From Albugo candida (lineage: Eukaryota > Oomycota > Peronosporomycetes > Albuginales > Albuginaceae): DNA of 64,000 bases. The DNA lies in assembly GCA_905220665.1 (NCBI GenBank), contig CAJNAR010000168.1, positions 496,001-560,000 on the forward strand, in the 5' to 3' direction. The position numbers were made by a program, and so were the translations under genes. The notes beneath the pieces were generated by a model. It was not told where the DNA came from. It was given only the letters and a program-made list of their open reading frames with translations, and made no database searches. Positions within the stretch are counted from its first letter, which is position 1, and each line of letters starts with the position of its first letter. Positions 1 to 13,064 of this stretch are shown here, piece by piece.

Positions 1-484
1 TCGAAATCTGATGCGGATTGTATCAAACTATCACTTTTCGGCATCAGAGAATGAGACGTATGTGGCTCCCATTTCTTGTCGTCCAATGGAAGGGAACCTG
101 AAGAATTAGTCGACGGTGTGGCTGCAAAATTCGTTTGCTTACTTGCTTGCGACAGTATACAGGACATACACACGCGAACTAGAGATCGACCAATAACAGG
201 AAGGTCTGCTTCCTTTTTCAGCGTGCAGTTGCCACAAACAACTTCTCCGCACTATCGTATACACAATGTATCAGTTAGTGAATGACACAGTTAACTCAGG
301 TAGGAATAGGAACCTTTCTGCAATGATGTTTTCGACGAAAGCGCGTAAAGTTACGTGTGCACACGTTACACCGATAGCGTTCAGTGTCGAGTACCCAATC
401 ATCCTGATGGCGTAGCTGATCAATAGTCAAAACAGTCTTTCCTCTATATTCAGAATTGCTCTCGCTTTCTCCACGTCGTGCCAT
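1..484 (-). CDS. FYVE zinc-finger protein, partial at window edge
   Basis: Two exons are visible on the minus strand. The first ends at 314 in the core motif RRKHHCRK. A GT-AG intron (313-252) follows, and the second exon (251 to 1 and beyond) resumes with CGEVVCGNC and later RVCMSCI. Joined, this is a complete FYVE finger: the WVLD start, four CxxC pairs and the basic R/KHHCR patch. FYVE domains bind phosphatidylinositol 3-phosphate on endosomes, so an endosomal role is inferred. An ATG lies at 484, but an in-frame reading continues back to a plausible acceptor (AG at 515-516), so the true start may be in an upstream exon I could not find. Oomycetes have many START-FYVE proteins; no START domain was recognised here. 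The C-terminus lies outside the window. Confidence 0.75.
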
Positions 485-514
485 TAAGCAACTACTGGTG
501 CGATCGCTAGGATC

Positions 515-985
515 CTAAAACCAAATGCACAAGTCCAGCAAATCTAGTATACAAGAGGAGAAGCTTTGGTGCGTCTCAAGAAACCTTTTACTTTTTATAT
601 GTGTGCAAAGATGAATCAATTTATGTGCGTAAAGGATTGTAGAGCCTTATGTTATCATGCTATTTATTTCACCATCACCTCGCTTTTACAGCGCTAACGA
701 ATATATGCCGACATTCATCGAACGCAATGCCAACCAAATAAGGGCTTCGTGCTTGAGAGCTATCGTATACATCATTCGCCAAATTCAAAGCCAAAAAACC
801 ACAGGCTCTCGCTCGTAGAAGTCAAAGGGTACATGCATTGGGATAGTATGTCCGATTTTCAATGCGGTGGAAGAATTACCAGGTTTAGATGCGCTACCGC
901 ACCTCTACCAGCAGCAGCTGCACATTTCTGTTCAGAATCGGATCTATATGTACCGTAAAAGGCACCAGTTGGTTCACACAAAATT
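515..985. other. intergenic, no gene recognised
   Basis: Short open frames occur on both strands, but none resembles a known domain. Upstream exons of the FYVE gene could lie here; I could not identify them. Confidence 0.4.
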
Positions 986-2208
986 TTATTGGACGCTTAT
1001 TATGTCGGCAATTACAATTCTAGGTGTGAGCATTTCAGAAGTTTGCACAGAGAATGTGAAATTCCATCCATACCCAACACCAGCATATTCGCCGAAACGA
1101 TTCAGGCAAACCAATCCTCCTTTGAAATTTGGGTAGATTGCTCCAATAGAGCTCAATGCTTTATGACATGCAACTCGCGGCTATAAAACCCACTCAGATG
1201 TGATCTTTCATATAGGTAACTCGACTTACATGGAAGCCATTGGCCATATGCTGAACCGCTTGTGAAGATGGCAAAAATCGCATCATTATATCGCCATCAC
1301 CTGTGGCTGCCGCTCCTCCAATTTTAGAATCAACGTATGCACCGGCACCTGGAATAGTGGCATCACCTACGCGACTACTGTTGATCAGAATATAATCATA
1401 CTCGAAAAGTACTTGTGCTTCCTACCCAGCAATTTTGTGATTGGCACCATTAGAACTCGTTCCAGCTGACATACAGAGTCTCTTAGTCATATTTTTTGTC
1501 TTGTTAAGTAGAGTAGAACTCAGTACCACCCATATTGCCATGAGAATCTAATACCACTATACCGATTGTGTCATGATTACTTTCAGCCACCAAGGACTGT
1601 GAAGCGGTATCTTCCGCCGGATGACTTTGCATATCTCCGTCGTAGGCGATGGGACGATAAGGTGGACAGGATGAATTTTGAAGATAGACATTGCGAAAAT
1701 AATTTGGCTGACATTTCGCATGTTGCCAATTCCTAAATAACGTCTCCGAAAATGAAGTTGTCAGCGATTCCTCTTGGAATCCCATCACCTTTGCAAATTG
1801 AAGAGCTCCATCTCCCACTAAAATACTATGAGCAGAATAATGGAGAACCGCACGAGCTACTTTGATTGCAGCTTTTACACGTCGCAATTGGCCCACAGCG
1901 CCCATTTGTTTGTACGTTCCATCTAAAATCATTGCGTCCAAAGTTGTCTCACCATTTGTATCTGGGCTTGCACCATATCCAACAGTGTGATCACACTGAT
2001 CAATCTCGCAACGGTTGCAACCTGCCACGATCGCATCTAGCACATTATTTACGTCTCCGGGATGATGTTTACTATTTGCAAGAACGTCGAAGGCTGACTT
2101 TGTCGCATCTGTGAAGGACCACGTATTAATTACAGTTATACCCTTCACTAACAGTAGATAGCCAGCCAGAGACAAGAGAATGATTGTACGAGTACTTTCC
2201 ATGGTCAT
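986..2208 (-). CDS. AGA: N4-(beta-N-acetylglucosaminyl)-L-asparaginase (glycosylasparaginase)
   Basis: An Ntn-hydrolase that cleaves the GlcNAc-Asn bond during lysosomal or secreted glycoprotein breakdown. Four exons: 2208-1530, 1465-1426, 1374-1230 and 1180-986, with introns of 64, 51 and 49 nt. The spliced frame encodes 352 aa, close to the ~346 aa of the human enzyme. Family landmarks are in order: a hydrophobic signal-like start ([13 protein letters not shown]), [16 protein letters not shown]-like LDAMILDG, then the autoproteolysis site HDTIG with nucleophile Thr about residue 214. AGTSSNG follows across intron 1, RVGD..IPGAGAY after intron 2, and ATGDGD..MRFLPS before intron 3. The ATG at 2208 was chosen because it places the signal peptide at the N-terminus; the longer upstream frame adds unrelated residues. 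It lies divergent to isocitrate lyase, 437 bp away. Confidence 0.92.
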
Positions 2209-2645
2209 TTCTAAAATCGAAATATTTTGTCCAATAATGAGGAGGATAACTGCATACGATTGGACCGAATGTTTGATCGACCGTAGCAATAAACACAGAC
2301 AATTGACATAGTACCGCTTTGAGCAAGACAAATGATCTCTCGATACTGCCATCTTCACTATCTTGAACTGATCCAAGCCTCATCACCACGTTATTGACTG
2401 CTCATTAAGCGCTAGGAATCATCTTGCAGTATAAATATCAAGTCAATGTAGGAAGGCATTATTTATTCTTGGACGTTGCATTCCCATAAAGCAAACGTTT
2501 TATCCGTTCTTAGAGGTCATTATGTTTGTTAGTGTGTCAAAACCTCGTGGTGACGCGCCTCAATCGTCAACAATCGTATTATCACCCAATCATATCGCTA
2601 GTTCTCGCTTTGTCGTTGGGATCTTTCATTTGCATTCATTCTCTC
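2209..2645. promoter_or_regulatory. divergent intergenic region, AGA / isocitrate lyase
   Basis: This is the only space between two divergent genes, so it should hold both promoters. Just before the isocitrate lyase ATG there is a TCATTCT stretch resembling the oomycete initiator core (TCAYTYY). This is a pattern match only. Confidence 0.3.
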
Positions 2646-4307
2646 ATGGCTCCCGAGATTCTCGAAGCAACTACGCGCCGTCTTCGTCATGTACAGGAGC
2701 ACTTGAAGCAGGAGAGCTCTTCCCTTTTGCAACAATCTCGTTTCTCCGATGAAGAAAGCTTGTACGCCAAACGTCTGCAAGAAATGCGAGCATTTTTGTC
2801 TGATGGTCGTTTTCGTTATGTTTCCCGTCCATACAAAGCTGAAGACGTCGTCAAGTTACAAGGTAATCTTGATGTCACTTATGCTTCTTCCGTCTTGTCA
2901 AGAAAGCTGTATACTATGCTGCGAGAATTGCACGATTGTGGACAAGTTAGCCATACATTTGGAGCCCTAGATACCATACAAGTGATTCAAATGGCAAAGT
3001 ATATGTCAACGATTTACGTAAGTGGATGGCAATCGTCATCAACAGCTTCGACGTCGAATGAACCAGGACCCGATGTGGCAGATTATCCAATGGATACTGT
3101 CCCGAATAAAGTAGATCAACTCTTTCGGGCGCAACAATTTCATGATCGTAAACAATATGAAATGAGAAGACGCTTAACAGATAGAGATCGTGCAGAAAAC
3201 CCACCAGTGGACTATCTTCGCCCGATTATTGCTGACGCGGATACCGGCCATGGTGGCCTGACTGCGGTTATGAAGCTAACTAAGATGTTCATTGAGCGTG
3301 GAGCCGCTGGCATACATATCGAAGATCAAAAACCAGGAACGAAAAAGTGTGGTCACATGGGTGGCAAAGTCCTGGTTTCTACCCAAGAACATATTCAGCG
3401 CTTGGTCGCCGCTAGACTTCTAGCTGACACACTCAAATCGCCGCTGGTCATTATCGCGCGAACTGACGCAGAAGCTTCAACATTACTAGATAACAATATT
3501 GACGGTCGTGATCATCCCTTCATTATCGGAGCAACAAACATGGAGACGGAGTCCTATGTCGAGGCTTCAAAGCGTGGTACAACTGAAGACTGGGATATCC
3601 GTGCCCGAGCTATGACTTACCCGGAAGCTGTACAATTTGCAATTGAGAAATCAAATCATCCTGACAAGACAAAACAACTTGATACTTGGATCAGCAAGTA
3701 TCCAGAAATGAATATATCTCAGATGAAAGCATATGCACTTGCAATGGGTCTCAAAATCATTTTTTGTTGGGAACGTGCTCGTACTGTCGAGGGCTACTAT
3801 CGTATCAGGGGTGGCGTTGAGTACTGTATTGCGCGAGCAAGAGCGTACGGGGCATACGCTGACGTTATTTGGATGGAGACAGCAAAGCCCGGGATGTCTC
3901 AAGCGAGACGATTTGCAGAGGGTGTTAAATCCAAACTTCCTCATCAAATGTTGGCATACAATCTATCCCCTTCTTTCAACTGGAATGCGGCTGGAATGAG
4001 CGATCGTGAAATTGAAAGTTTTGTTGATGACTTGGGCAAACTCGGTTTCTGTTGGCAATTTATCACGCTAGCAGGTTTTCATTGCGATTCACTTGCGATT
4101 ACCCGATTTGCACGCGATTATCACCAAAGAAAGATGTTAGCGTATGTGGAAGGGATCCAACGAGCCGAACGAGATGAACAGGTCGAAACCTTGAAACATC
4201 AAGCATGGTCAGGAACGGAGCTGGTCGACTCGATGCAAAATATCGTTACTGGTGGACTATCCTCGACTAAAACGATGGGTAGTGGTGTGACAGAATCGCA
4301 GTTCTGA
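2646..4307 (+). CDS. ICL1: isocitrate lyase
   Basis: Splits isocitrate into glyoxylate and succinate in the glyoxylate cycle, allowing growth on lipid-derived acetyl-CoA. A single exon of 553 aa from the ATG at 2646, a typical eukaryotic length. The catalytic signature KKCGHMGGK sits about residue 232-240. It is preceded by the metal-binding region [11 protein letters not shown] and IHIEDQ and followed by IIARTDAEA. The C-terminal half contains NLSPSFNWN and LAGFHCDSL, both family hallmarks. A longer open frame starts upstream at non-ATG codons, but ICL homology begins near [13 protein letters not shown], so the ATG at 2646 is preferred. The protein ends in SQF rather than a canonical SKL-type peroxisomal signal, so location is uncertain. 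It appears intact. Confidence 0.97.
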   Translation: MAPEILEATTRRLRHVQEHLKQESSSLLQQSRFSDEESLYAKRLQEMRAFLSDGRFRYVSRPYKAEDVVKLQGNLDVTYASSVLSRKLYTMLRELHDCGQVSHTFGALDTIQVIQMAKYMSTIYVSGWQSSSTASTSNEPGPDVADYPMDTVPNKVDQLFRAQQFHDRKQYEMRRRLTDRDRAENPPVDYLRPIIADADTGHGGLTAVMKLTKMFIERGAAGIHIEDQKPGTKKCGHMGGKVLVSTQEHIQRLVAARLLADTLKSPLVIIARTDAEASTLLDNNIDGRDHPFIIGATNMETESYVEASKRGTTEDWDIRARAMTYPEAVQFAIEKSNHPDKTKQLDTWISKYPEMNISQMKAYALAMGLKIIFCWERARTVEGYYRIRGGVEYCIARARAYGAYADVIWMETAKPGMSQARRFAEGVKSKLPHQMLAYNLSPSFNWNAAGMSDREIESFVDDLGKLGFCWQFITLAGFHCDSLAITRFARDYHQRKMLAYVEGIQRAERDEQVETLKHQAWSGTELVDSMQNIVTGGLSSTKTMGSGVTESQF

Positions 4308-7300
4308 ACAAGCTTAGCTGTGGTAGCACATAATGAAAGCAGCAATCTTATTCCCTTGCGTTTCTTGCTTCATTTCTCTCAAACGCTTTTCCGATTTCCA
4401 TTCTCACCAGCGTGCGATGTCAATTTTGTTGCCAAGTTATCTGACAGAAACTTCGATCAATATGTTAGAACTCAGGGGCTCACTTTGCAGGCATCAATGC
4501 ATAAGTCATTTGTGTGGATTTGGGAACATACGACTCTCCTATGCTGCCACTTGTGTGATATTTGTCGCCACAATCGATCTCACGCACTGAATATTGAATA
4601 CTGATGTGAACCCTTCGCGTCAAGTAAAAGAATAAAGTTTCGATGCATCTTATACCCTCGCACTGCCAGCAACGTATTCCATCTCATGCACAAAGGTCCA
4701 GCCACAACGAGCCTAAATGGTGTTTAAGAGAGGAGTTTAACAAGACATCGGATGACTCTCACCGCCCATGGAATCTCTCTTTATTGACAAGAACCTTACT
4801 TCTGCCAGCATTCTGCTGCGTTCACAAAGAAAAACAAGTCCAATATATCGGTATAATGTGCGATGAAATGACGTCTACACCTTCATTCTTCTCCACTTAC
4901 TTCTGCTCCATGCATGGTCAAGAAAATAAGGTAAACTGTGCACTGATATCGAAGCATACGACTATTTGCTTTGGAGAATCGATATCCTATTTTGTGGTCA
5001 ACTAAGGCCTTTACCCAATTTCGAAAGAAGCATGTTGCTTCCAGCAATACCAATTGTGTGCAATTTTACGTTTGTCACTTTTCCCACCAACTATAAATGC
5101 ACAACGTGTTCCCTTATGATTGCTATATAGATGCACGAACTGCCACTTTCGCAGCATGTGCAATGTAGTGAGCGCCAAGCAGAAGGATATGGAAAAAAAG
5201 AACATGTCGTAAGCGTTGAATTTACCAGCATCCCTTTACAATAAACTTGCCAGACTTCAAGATGTTAATTTCTGATGATTTGATTTTTGAAACAGGAGAA
5301 GCAGTGTCGTAATGCACCTGTACTTGAATTCTCATAATCAGAGTAAGCAAAAACTTGGATAGGCAATTTCGTTTGCCTATCTTTCATTTTCGATGTCTTG
5401 ATACAAAATAGTCTGGAAGCTATAACTGGCATTCCTATTACGCTGGACGTGTTATTCTTTGTAGTATTGAAGTGGACCTAAAAAGTTTCCGTTTGGTTAG
5501 CTACATAGACTTGAAGATGAACAACCACTAGACCTCAGTAGCGTACTGCTCGATACAATGGTGGAGTCTTTCTCGAAATATTTCCTGCAATAATGGTACA
5601 ACATGTCCCAGACTTGACAAAAGTTTAGACAACACTGCTTCCGCAGGCTTGATTTTACTTTTTGTAGAAATATTGCATCACTAACTGGATAGGACCGTAT
5701 CCGACTAAGAAGTGATAACGCTCTGGATCTAGCGTAGAGATCTTCAGCAAAATAGACTAGCTATTCCCACGATGCCGTTGCCTAAATGACATGGAATGAT
5801 ACACTACACGTTCTATTGAGGTTGATAATGTGCAATTTCTGCAGAATAGTACGTTATGTTCATTTCGCAAACTTTCTGTGCAAATTTGTCGCTGCGAGGG
5901 GCTTGAAGTGCAAGGAATTTAATGGAGGATATGAAAGAGACATTGACGGCTTCTAATTCATTAGTAGCACACTGATGCTACAAAGCCCGATAATTGGTTG
6001 TTGATATTGATGCTGACTGTGGCTGCTTGGATGAATGCGCATGGTGCTTATTTGTCAATTGTGAAAATTTGATCCTAAGCCATTTATTTTGCTATCGCTC
6101 TATAACAAGCATTATTCCATTTTCCTGAATATTCTATAACCAGCGAATTCATGGCTAGCTGTAGCGAGATTGTTCAGCTAGATCAGACACAATTGGTCCG
6201 ATTTCAGCATCAACATTTTAATTACTACATAATAGAAAGCTTGGCACGATGTGTTGTATTGCGTATTCCGCGAAGAGTTGCGCAACTATTTCATTGTGCT
6301 CATTTCCCAATTCTTCTGCGTTTGCATCGATGGCACGTGTATACACTCAAAAGATTGTTTTCGTGATGACAAGGAAAGTATGCACAGTCATAATCCTTTG
6401 TAGGTTTCAAGAAGAATGCATTATAATGCTGTTTGATGATTCAGTAAGCAAATCTTATAACGAAGAAATCTGATAGGGACACTTTGGTCGACAAATCGAC
6501 TTAAAGTAGCAAAAGCTACTACATGAAATATTTGATTATCACTTGGTGCTACAGTATAAGGCTGTACGACACATGTGTCTTAGTCATTAGATTTAGGTCA
6601 TTCAGAACTCGACAAATGTACAATAAGAAAGTTATGATTGATTTATGATATACAGAGATACGAAAACTGGAGTATTTGTTGTATTCATAATCGGAAGAAG
6701 GCTACATATAATTTTCCTGTGGGAATGGAAGCATCTAATCAAGAGTGAATAACGCAAGAACACATGTTCAACTTGTTACAGTGTTAATTCCACCGGAAAA
6801 AGGTGTTCATGTGCGCCTTCGTGGCCTCTGAACAGAAGTACATCGAAGAAATTGTCTAAGATAACTATTCATGTTGAACAGAGGCATGATCCGAGGCCAC
6901 TTTTTCATGTCAGTTTATGATCTCGATATCTCGCAAATTGCTTTTACTTTGACGATCGAGTCTGTAAAACCTATTATGAGAAGAAGAGAACAAGATGATA
7001 ATAGAATTTGGATCATCGGATCTGTCATCATTAGTACGAGGCTCATAATCGCGCGGTATTTAAATTTTTTTTTGCGACGTGAACTTCACTTACAAGCCAG
7101 CACGATGGATGACTCTTGAATCAATTGATACTAATCAAATAAGCTCTGCTGTGTGAATGACCAGTAATTGCGTAATCAAGTCACAAGCAAATGAAATGAG
7201 AGGAACCTCAATAATAATTACTAAGTGACTTCACATTTAACTTTATCTGTTGCCATACAAATGTATGTACATACGCTTTGGAAGCAATTCTAGCTGATCG

Positions 7301-7994
7301 GAAAGCTGTGTTTCCGTTTGGTAGCAGGCTAGTGCAATTATGATGGGCTCTCTTATGTGAATGGGCCTTATTGCGGATCATTCTGCACAGAGACATGATT
7401 GTCATATCGCCTCATGCCGATTCGGTGTAATGAGTAGATACATCTTCTTACTATAACGACAGTCGGCTATACATGGATCATTGTATATCTAGCTACGAGG
7501 ACCTCTTTTAAAGCCACGGCGTCATACGGCCTTCAGGATTGCATACAACGATTACAATGGTACTAGATGTCTGGTATCCGAAAGAGATAGTCATGCAATA
7601 GAGCAAATACCAATTCCGAATAGATCCAACATCAAAAAGTGATCAATTCATTATGTATGGCTTGCAGAAAAATTCTTCCAGAGGAAGTCCAACAACTCAT
7701 TTCGCCGTTTACCGGAGTTTGTAAAACGCATTGAAGGGAAGTAGATAGATATCGCGACTAACATAAATTGAAGAAAATACCCTTGAAAAGGTACATGGCA
7801 ATAATCAAACAGAAAGAAGCTCACGTTGGTTGAAATCGTCACAATCCAGCAAAAAGCTCTTATAGCGGACGAGAATTTTGAACTAAAATCGTCTAGGGAC
7901 CTCGAAGCTGAAATATTCAGCGGGAAATACTTGATTCGATGATGGAAAGTTGGCTCGAGAAATTCAGACGGAAGTGAAATCTTGATATTCGATA
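4308..7994. other. gene-poor, AT-rich DNA
   Basis: Only short frames shorter than about 120 codons occur, in conflicting orientations and without recognisable motifs. The longest (4643-5005, +) looks random. It probably contains decayed repeats; I identify nothing here. Confidence 0.5.
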
Positions 7995-8700
7995 ATGCCC
8001 GCGATGATTCTCCAGAATGACGGCGGCCGTGAATATCCGAACGAGTATCTTCTCAAACGATTAAATGAAATCGGGTTGAGTAAAATCATCAACTCAGGTG
8101 TTTCGCTGAAAATTCAGAGAGTATACTGCCAAGCTGAAGTAGCAATACAGTTGTGGACTAACTACGAGGACTTGTTTCGAAGCTGCTCATATGTTTTTCA
8201 AATGCACACAAATTGTACCCTCCATACAAACAGCATAGGAGGACAGTAGCCGCTAGAAAACATCAGAATCGACAGATCGGATAATGAGTACAAACATAAA
8301 TAGCCTTGATAATTCATGTCGTCTGGTGCACAAAATCACGATGTTTGCTTACTATTTCCTTGTTGCAGAAGCCATTACTGTTGGACTATCCACCAAGAAA
8401 GAAGAATCCACGTCGGATATTCCAGCGGGAAAGGATTATTGGGGCTGCGTTAGCTACTGATCAAATTGGATTGCAACGTAGCAGTATTATCGATGACGAT
8501 GAAGACGGAGATTCAAGCGACCTTCATCACTTGAAATCAAGCATCACTCGACGCATGCGAAGCATGTTGACATCAGGCTGAAAATACATTCAGGATTATG
8601 CGAAGAAAGGTATCGCAACCTAGCTACGTCCCAACCGAAGCGTTGGCAGCTGACCTGCTCGCGAAAGCTTCAACACTGTTCGGCTGCGAGACTTGTAGAT
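7995..8700 (+). mobile_element. decayed Ty1/copia retrotransposon (integrase and RNase H remnants)
   Basis: At 7995-8090 the frame reads LQNDGGREYPN, matching the copia integrase motif around the second catalytic Asp (LRTDNGGEY). At about 8550-8690 two adjacent frames give AKHVDIRLK and SYVPTEALAADLLAKA. These correspond to the end of copia RNase H (KHIDIR followed by YVPTEDNLADILTKAL). The reverse transcriptase that should lie between is largely deleted, and frameshifts and stops separate the pieces. No LTRs are visible. This is an old, dead insertion. Confidence 0.7.
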
Positions 8701-11490
8701 ATTGTACTCTTTGGATCAAGTCATGGTAAGAAGTAAAACGGAAACGTTGTGACAGGCGATGGATGCATCGTCGAGGAATGTCGGTTCAAAGTAGACTTTC
8801 AAGTCTCTTACGCGTCACATTACGTCACAAGGCTTGGGATATTTATGTGTACGAGGAAATGTCCATTATGTATAGGATGACCGGCTCATAAATGCTGATG
8901 ATTTGGCCCTGCACGTCTTCCTAGCCGTTAAGCGATATTGTTGAGTTGTCCAGCTCTCGTACCCTTTATCAGACAAGCAACCTTCATCGTAGTCTCAAAC
9001 AAGATACTCGTGCACAAGGATTAAGCTATATGACGCCTCTGAGACATTCCGAAGTCGCTTTGAGGATTTCCTTGGGAAAAGTTGGTCATGGACTCCATTG
9101 CCAACTATCGCTTTAGCGGAAAGTTTCCGGAGTCTTCTACTCCCATTTTTAATTTCTCTTCTATCTGTGGAAGCTACCGACTAACGCACTCGATTACTGT
9201 GTTTAAAGCGGTAGTACCAGTCAGCTTCGACACTGCCAAATGTACCAAATCTTGGATCTTGCGTCGAATGGTACGTATGACAGTCATGCTGCGTGTCGAT
9301 GTGATATATAGTCATATTGGGATTACAAGGCTGCTTGCAGTATATAAATTTCTTCATGGCTAATGCATTAGTACTCCCAGATCGTGATAGTTACCTTCTG
9401 ATGGTAGAGAACAAACATAATTTTCCAAGCTCGGACTTTTCTGTGTGGCTTGAGCTTTCTATCTAATAGCAGATGGTAAATTGTTGCTATTCTTTCGCCA
9501 CTTCTGATAAACGATTACAGCAGAAGCTGGATTTTCGGCCTAGTCAACGTCATCATTTAATTTTTCTGAGCTTCACATCCTCATTTATTTTCCTGTCCAA
9601 AAAAATTGCTTTATAACGTACTATTACCTAATAGATGTGTTGCGTTAATTGAAGCCTTTTTGGTTGTTCTTTGTAATCCTGTTGTCATAGTAGTAGCAGC
9701 AGCGATGCAGGCTGTTGTCGCTTTTTTGTCGGGAAACTATACAAATAGCCAGTTTTGCCAAGCTTTAGCTGCTGATGCATGGAAAGAGCTTTGTCCAAAA
9801 ACAACCTTTTTTGCAGATGCCGCAGATGTTGCTATACCAAGTCACGACATCAACTGCCGTCAAATTTACCCAAATTTGCAAAACGAACGCAAGAACATTT
9901 GAATATTATCTTCCAAACTTTTATCGATTCCGCGCTCAATCATAAAAACTGGCGCAACCTAAATGAATGCTCTCGATGGTGATCAGGGACTTCTATTTAC
10001 ATAGGTACAAAATCTGGAGACCATATCAAGTGCTTAACTCCTCTTTTTATGGTATTGTGGTCCATATTTGATTTCGAACGCAATGACTCGCTCGCAGCCT
10101 AACTGCTGTTAATTCACTTCTGAGAAAACGTCGCGTGGAGGAGAATGGCCTGAGTCCCGCATCGCTTACTTTGCGTAAAACACTCTATTTCACCGCAGAC
10201 CACCGGCCTGAAAACATTGCAAACATCGTGCTTGATCAACCCTGGGTATGGCATAGATTTAGCACACAACTTGAGGCACACGGTGTGCTGAGTGGATGTA
10301 TTTAAGCATTATACAGCGTCTGCCAATTCAGCTCGAGAACGAGATTTTCATCGTCCAGAAATTGGGTTCCATTCAAGCAATCGTTGCCGCTGTATCGGCT
10401 CTTTACAAGAGCAAATAGAATTGCTGTGCACATTGTTGACAGTAACACTAAACTCCTCAATACATTATCTGTCTGCGAGTGTGGCTTTTTTCCATTCGTT
10501 GAGCAATTTAATCCAGTGCTTCTCGGACTAGAACAATGCTTCGCAGCGATTCTAAGATCGCACGCAATGAAGAGAAATCATATAATTTTGGTAATGATTG
10601 GGTACTTGTCGATGGTTACACCATACACGGTATTTCGTATTAATTTCGAAGCACCATCCCTTAACTGAACATAGTCATGATGCACGAAGAATAACACCAT
10701 TCGCGGCTCTTACTATAACTCGATGATACGGATACATTCCACGATTAAATACCCACTCACCCAATCCACTCAGATCGCCTTTTCCTTATATTGTATCTCA
10801 ATTCTTCGCTGACTTTGGCAAAATACTAGACTCATTAAGCTTAAGTGATTATATTCACTTCAACGACTCTGTAGATAGTCCGCAGGATGAGCGTATCACC
10901 TCTAAGTATTCATCTCTCAAGATGCAGCATACTCCTTACAGAAAAAGTGCACTCAATGCCACGTGAGTCTAATAACACCTATCCCGAAGGGTTCGACACA
11001 AGTCATTTATGAGATGTTCTAACCATTGTTTTGCTCCCTTTTCTTAATTGTGAGCCTCTGGCTTCTTGCCGTGTGTTTTGCTTAAACACAGCATGAACGC
11101 ACCAAACGCACGGTAGGATGGCTGCTCATAGATAACAGCGAAAACTCGCACTTTCCAAGTTTAAGGTAATGATAGACGTTTTCTTTAGTTTTGCAAGCCA
11201 AACAGATCGCTGCATTGTTTGATCAAGCATGCGTCCTGTACCGGGCCAGAATTAGCTTTTATAAGCTGTTTTGCTTGAATGCATCAAACAGCTGCATGAT
11301 CGGTTATTAATAAGAACGAACCAATAAGAGGTCGTATGAAACCGGTTTGATGCGGAAAAATGCCAAGTACCGAGCCTTTACGCTGAATACAGGTCATCGT
11401 ACAAGCTAATCCGAGACATATGATTCAGCCAAGACCGTTATGACGGGGCTGAAGCGGTTATACGATATTATACGGTCGGTATAGAGATTT
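8701..11490. other. gene-poor intergenic DNA
   Basis: Several short frames exist (for example around 9606-9902 and 10384-10668, +). None starts convincingly or shows a known domain. The 9606 frame is hydrophobic at its start but opens on a TTG. No RNA gene was recognised. Confidence 0.45.
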
Positions 11491-11493
11491 TAC

Positions 11494-11509
11494 ATCACTT
11501 GCAATTTTT
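11494..11509 (+). promoter_or_regulatory. oomycete-type initiator-like element
   Basis: The bases ATCACTTGCAATTTTT resemble the oomycete initiator plus flanking region (TCAYTYYNCAWTTT) with one base missing. They lie 9 nt upstream of the transporter ATG, fitting the short 5' leaders typical of oomycetes. Inferred from pattern alone. Confidence 0.4.
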
Positions 11510-11517
11510 CCTCTCAA

Positions 11518-12447
11518 ATGCTTGTCGCAAGCGGTATCTCCTTAGCTTTTCTAAACTCGATAATCAACGCTCTATGTGATCCGTTGCGCAAATATTTGAC
11601 AAACTATTTGAATCCCTTTGCTATCGTGGCTAAACGTGGGATGATTCAAGCTCCTGTGTTTTGTTTATGGGCGTTATACGACTGCGATTTCATACTGCCA
11701 AGGTTAAACAATGTATTTTGGACGTCTGTCTGCATCAGTGGACTTATAAATGTTGCTACGAGCTACTTGTACAACCGCAGCATCCAAATCTCGACCATAT
11801 CCGCAACAGTTCCGTACCTATCATTCACACCGGGTTTCTTGGTCATTCTAGCGTTTCTCGTGCTTGGAGAAATACCGTCATCTGTTGGTGTCATTGGAAT
11901 TTTATTTGCAGCTATGGGTGGGATGTGGCTGCAAGGAGGCTGCAAAGCGGAAAGCACGCTAGCTGACAAGAAAATAGACGAAAGCAAAGGAGCCACCTAC
12001 ATGACTCTAGTAGCATTTTTGTGGAGTGTCACAAATGTTTTCGATAAGATTGGGGTTCAGCACTCGACACCGGTTGTGTATGGTGCAGCCATTCAGGTTG
12101 TTGTGACAACATTGAGTTTTATCCTCAGCCGTTTGCTGCCCACGGAAAGCTTTGATCATGCGATTTACGCTCCATTAGGTGAGAAAAAGCCAAAAACACC
12201 TTGGGGTATGGTTATACTGGCAGGTCTCACCAGTGTGATTTCATATTATGTCAATTTGCTAGCAACCCAACAACTGGAAGTCTCTTACGTGATCGCAATT
12301 AAACGGTCTGGATGCATATGGAGTGCCTTATTAGGAAAATATCTCTTTCACGAACCTAATTTTTGCAGGAAGATGCCAAGCATTTCGCTCATGTTCGTAG
12401 GTGTTGTCTGCATTATTCTCAGCAATAATATGCCACCAGCTACGTAA
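11518..12447 (+). CDS. EamA/DMT-superfamily membrane transporter
   Basis: A single exon of 309 aa that is almost entirely hydrophobic, with about ten predicted membrane segments. These split into two halves joined by a polar loop near residues 140-160, the layout of drug/metabolite transporters (two EamA repeats). The first half carries NVATSYLYNRSIQISTIS and an FTPGF..LVLGE stretch typical of EamA. The second half repeats the pattern with ISYYVNLLATQQLEVSYV. The substrate cannot be read from the sequence; sugar-phosphate, nucleotide-sugar or amine export are all possible. The initiator-like site just upstream supports this ATG. It is tail-to-tail with riboflavin kinase, 97 bp apart. It appears intact. 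Confidence 0.85.
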   Translation: MLVASGISLAFLNSIINALCDPLRKYLTNYLNPFAIVAKRGMIQAPVFCLWALYDCDFILPRLNNVFWTSVCISGLINVATSYLYNRSIQISTISATVPYLSFTPGFLVILAFLVLGEIPSSVGVIGILFAAMGGMWLQGGCKAESTLADKKIDESKGATYMTLVAFLWSVTNVFDKIGVQHSTPVVYGAAIQVVVTTLSFILSRLLPTESFDHAIYAPLGEKKPKTPWGMVILAGLTSVISYYVNLLATQQLEVSYVIAIKRSGCIWSALLGKYLFHEPNFCRKMPSISLMFVGVVCIILSNNMPPAT

Positions 12448-12544
12448 TACATTTCTAAATCTATATCTATCTACCACGAGCCCCTCGTTCCTTGCCTGTA
12501 GACACTGTCTCGTTTTATTTGATGTTGAGCGCACGTCAGATAGT

Positions 12545-13064
12545 TCAATCTTGCTTTTGGAAAAAAATGTCGTTTTTTGAGGCAGTTTGTTCTGCTTGAT
12601 CCAACCAAACTTCAGACTGCTTGATATCGTTTTGAATGGTAGCAATAAGGCTATCTAGAGATGGAAAGTTCAACTCAGGTCGTAAATATCCACAAATAAG
12701 AAGTTTCACGGTTGCGCCATAAAAGTCTTTCTCAAAGTGATGGAGAAGATGGGGCTCAACTGTTTTGACCTTCATATACATCCAATTTTATTAGTTTTCA
12801 GAAAAGTGCCACAAGCGTTTGACGTACTTCATTTTTAAAATAAGGATTCCATCCAATGCTTGCGACCGCTTTGTAGGGTCCTTGATCATTCACTGTTGCC
12901 CAACCACAATAAATCCCAGTGGGAAGCTGCTCAAGCTTTTCCCCCAAATCCTCACGACACAAATTTGCGGTAGGACATCCCAGCTGTTTTCCGCCTCGGC
13001 CAAAACCTTCCACAACCTTCGCCTGAAGATAAATAAAGTCTTTCAATCCTTGGATTCCGCTCAT
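12545..13064 (-). CDS. RFK: riboflavin kinase
   Basis: Phosphorylates riboflavin to FMN. Two exons (13064-12828 and 12769-12545) are joined across a 58-nt intron with a GTACGT donor. The spliced protein is 153 aa, the usual size of a monofunctional eukaryotic riboflavin kinase. Diagnostic motifs are in order: GFGRGGKQLGCPTANL (ATP/flavin loop with the PTAN signature), LPTGIYCGWA, SIGWNPYFKNE, then VKTVEPHLLHHFEKDFYG and ICGYLRPELNFPSLDSLIA in exon 2. The first in-frame ATG (13064) was chosen; the longer frame would need a GTG. Its start lies only 92 bp from that of the divergent ZNF598-like gene, so they probably share a promoter. Confidence 0.93.

Noticed and set aside
2526..2645. N-terminal extension of isocitrate lyase by 40 codons
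   Set aside because: It opens on a non-ATG codon and has no isocitrate lyase similarity; the ATG at 2646 fits the family.
9606..9902. Small secreted or membrane protein gene
   Set aside because: It opens on TTG, lacks a signal-peptide layout with a proper start and has no recognisable homology; left as intergenic.
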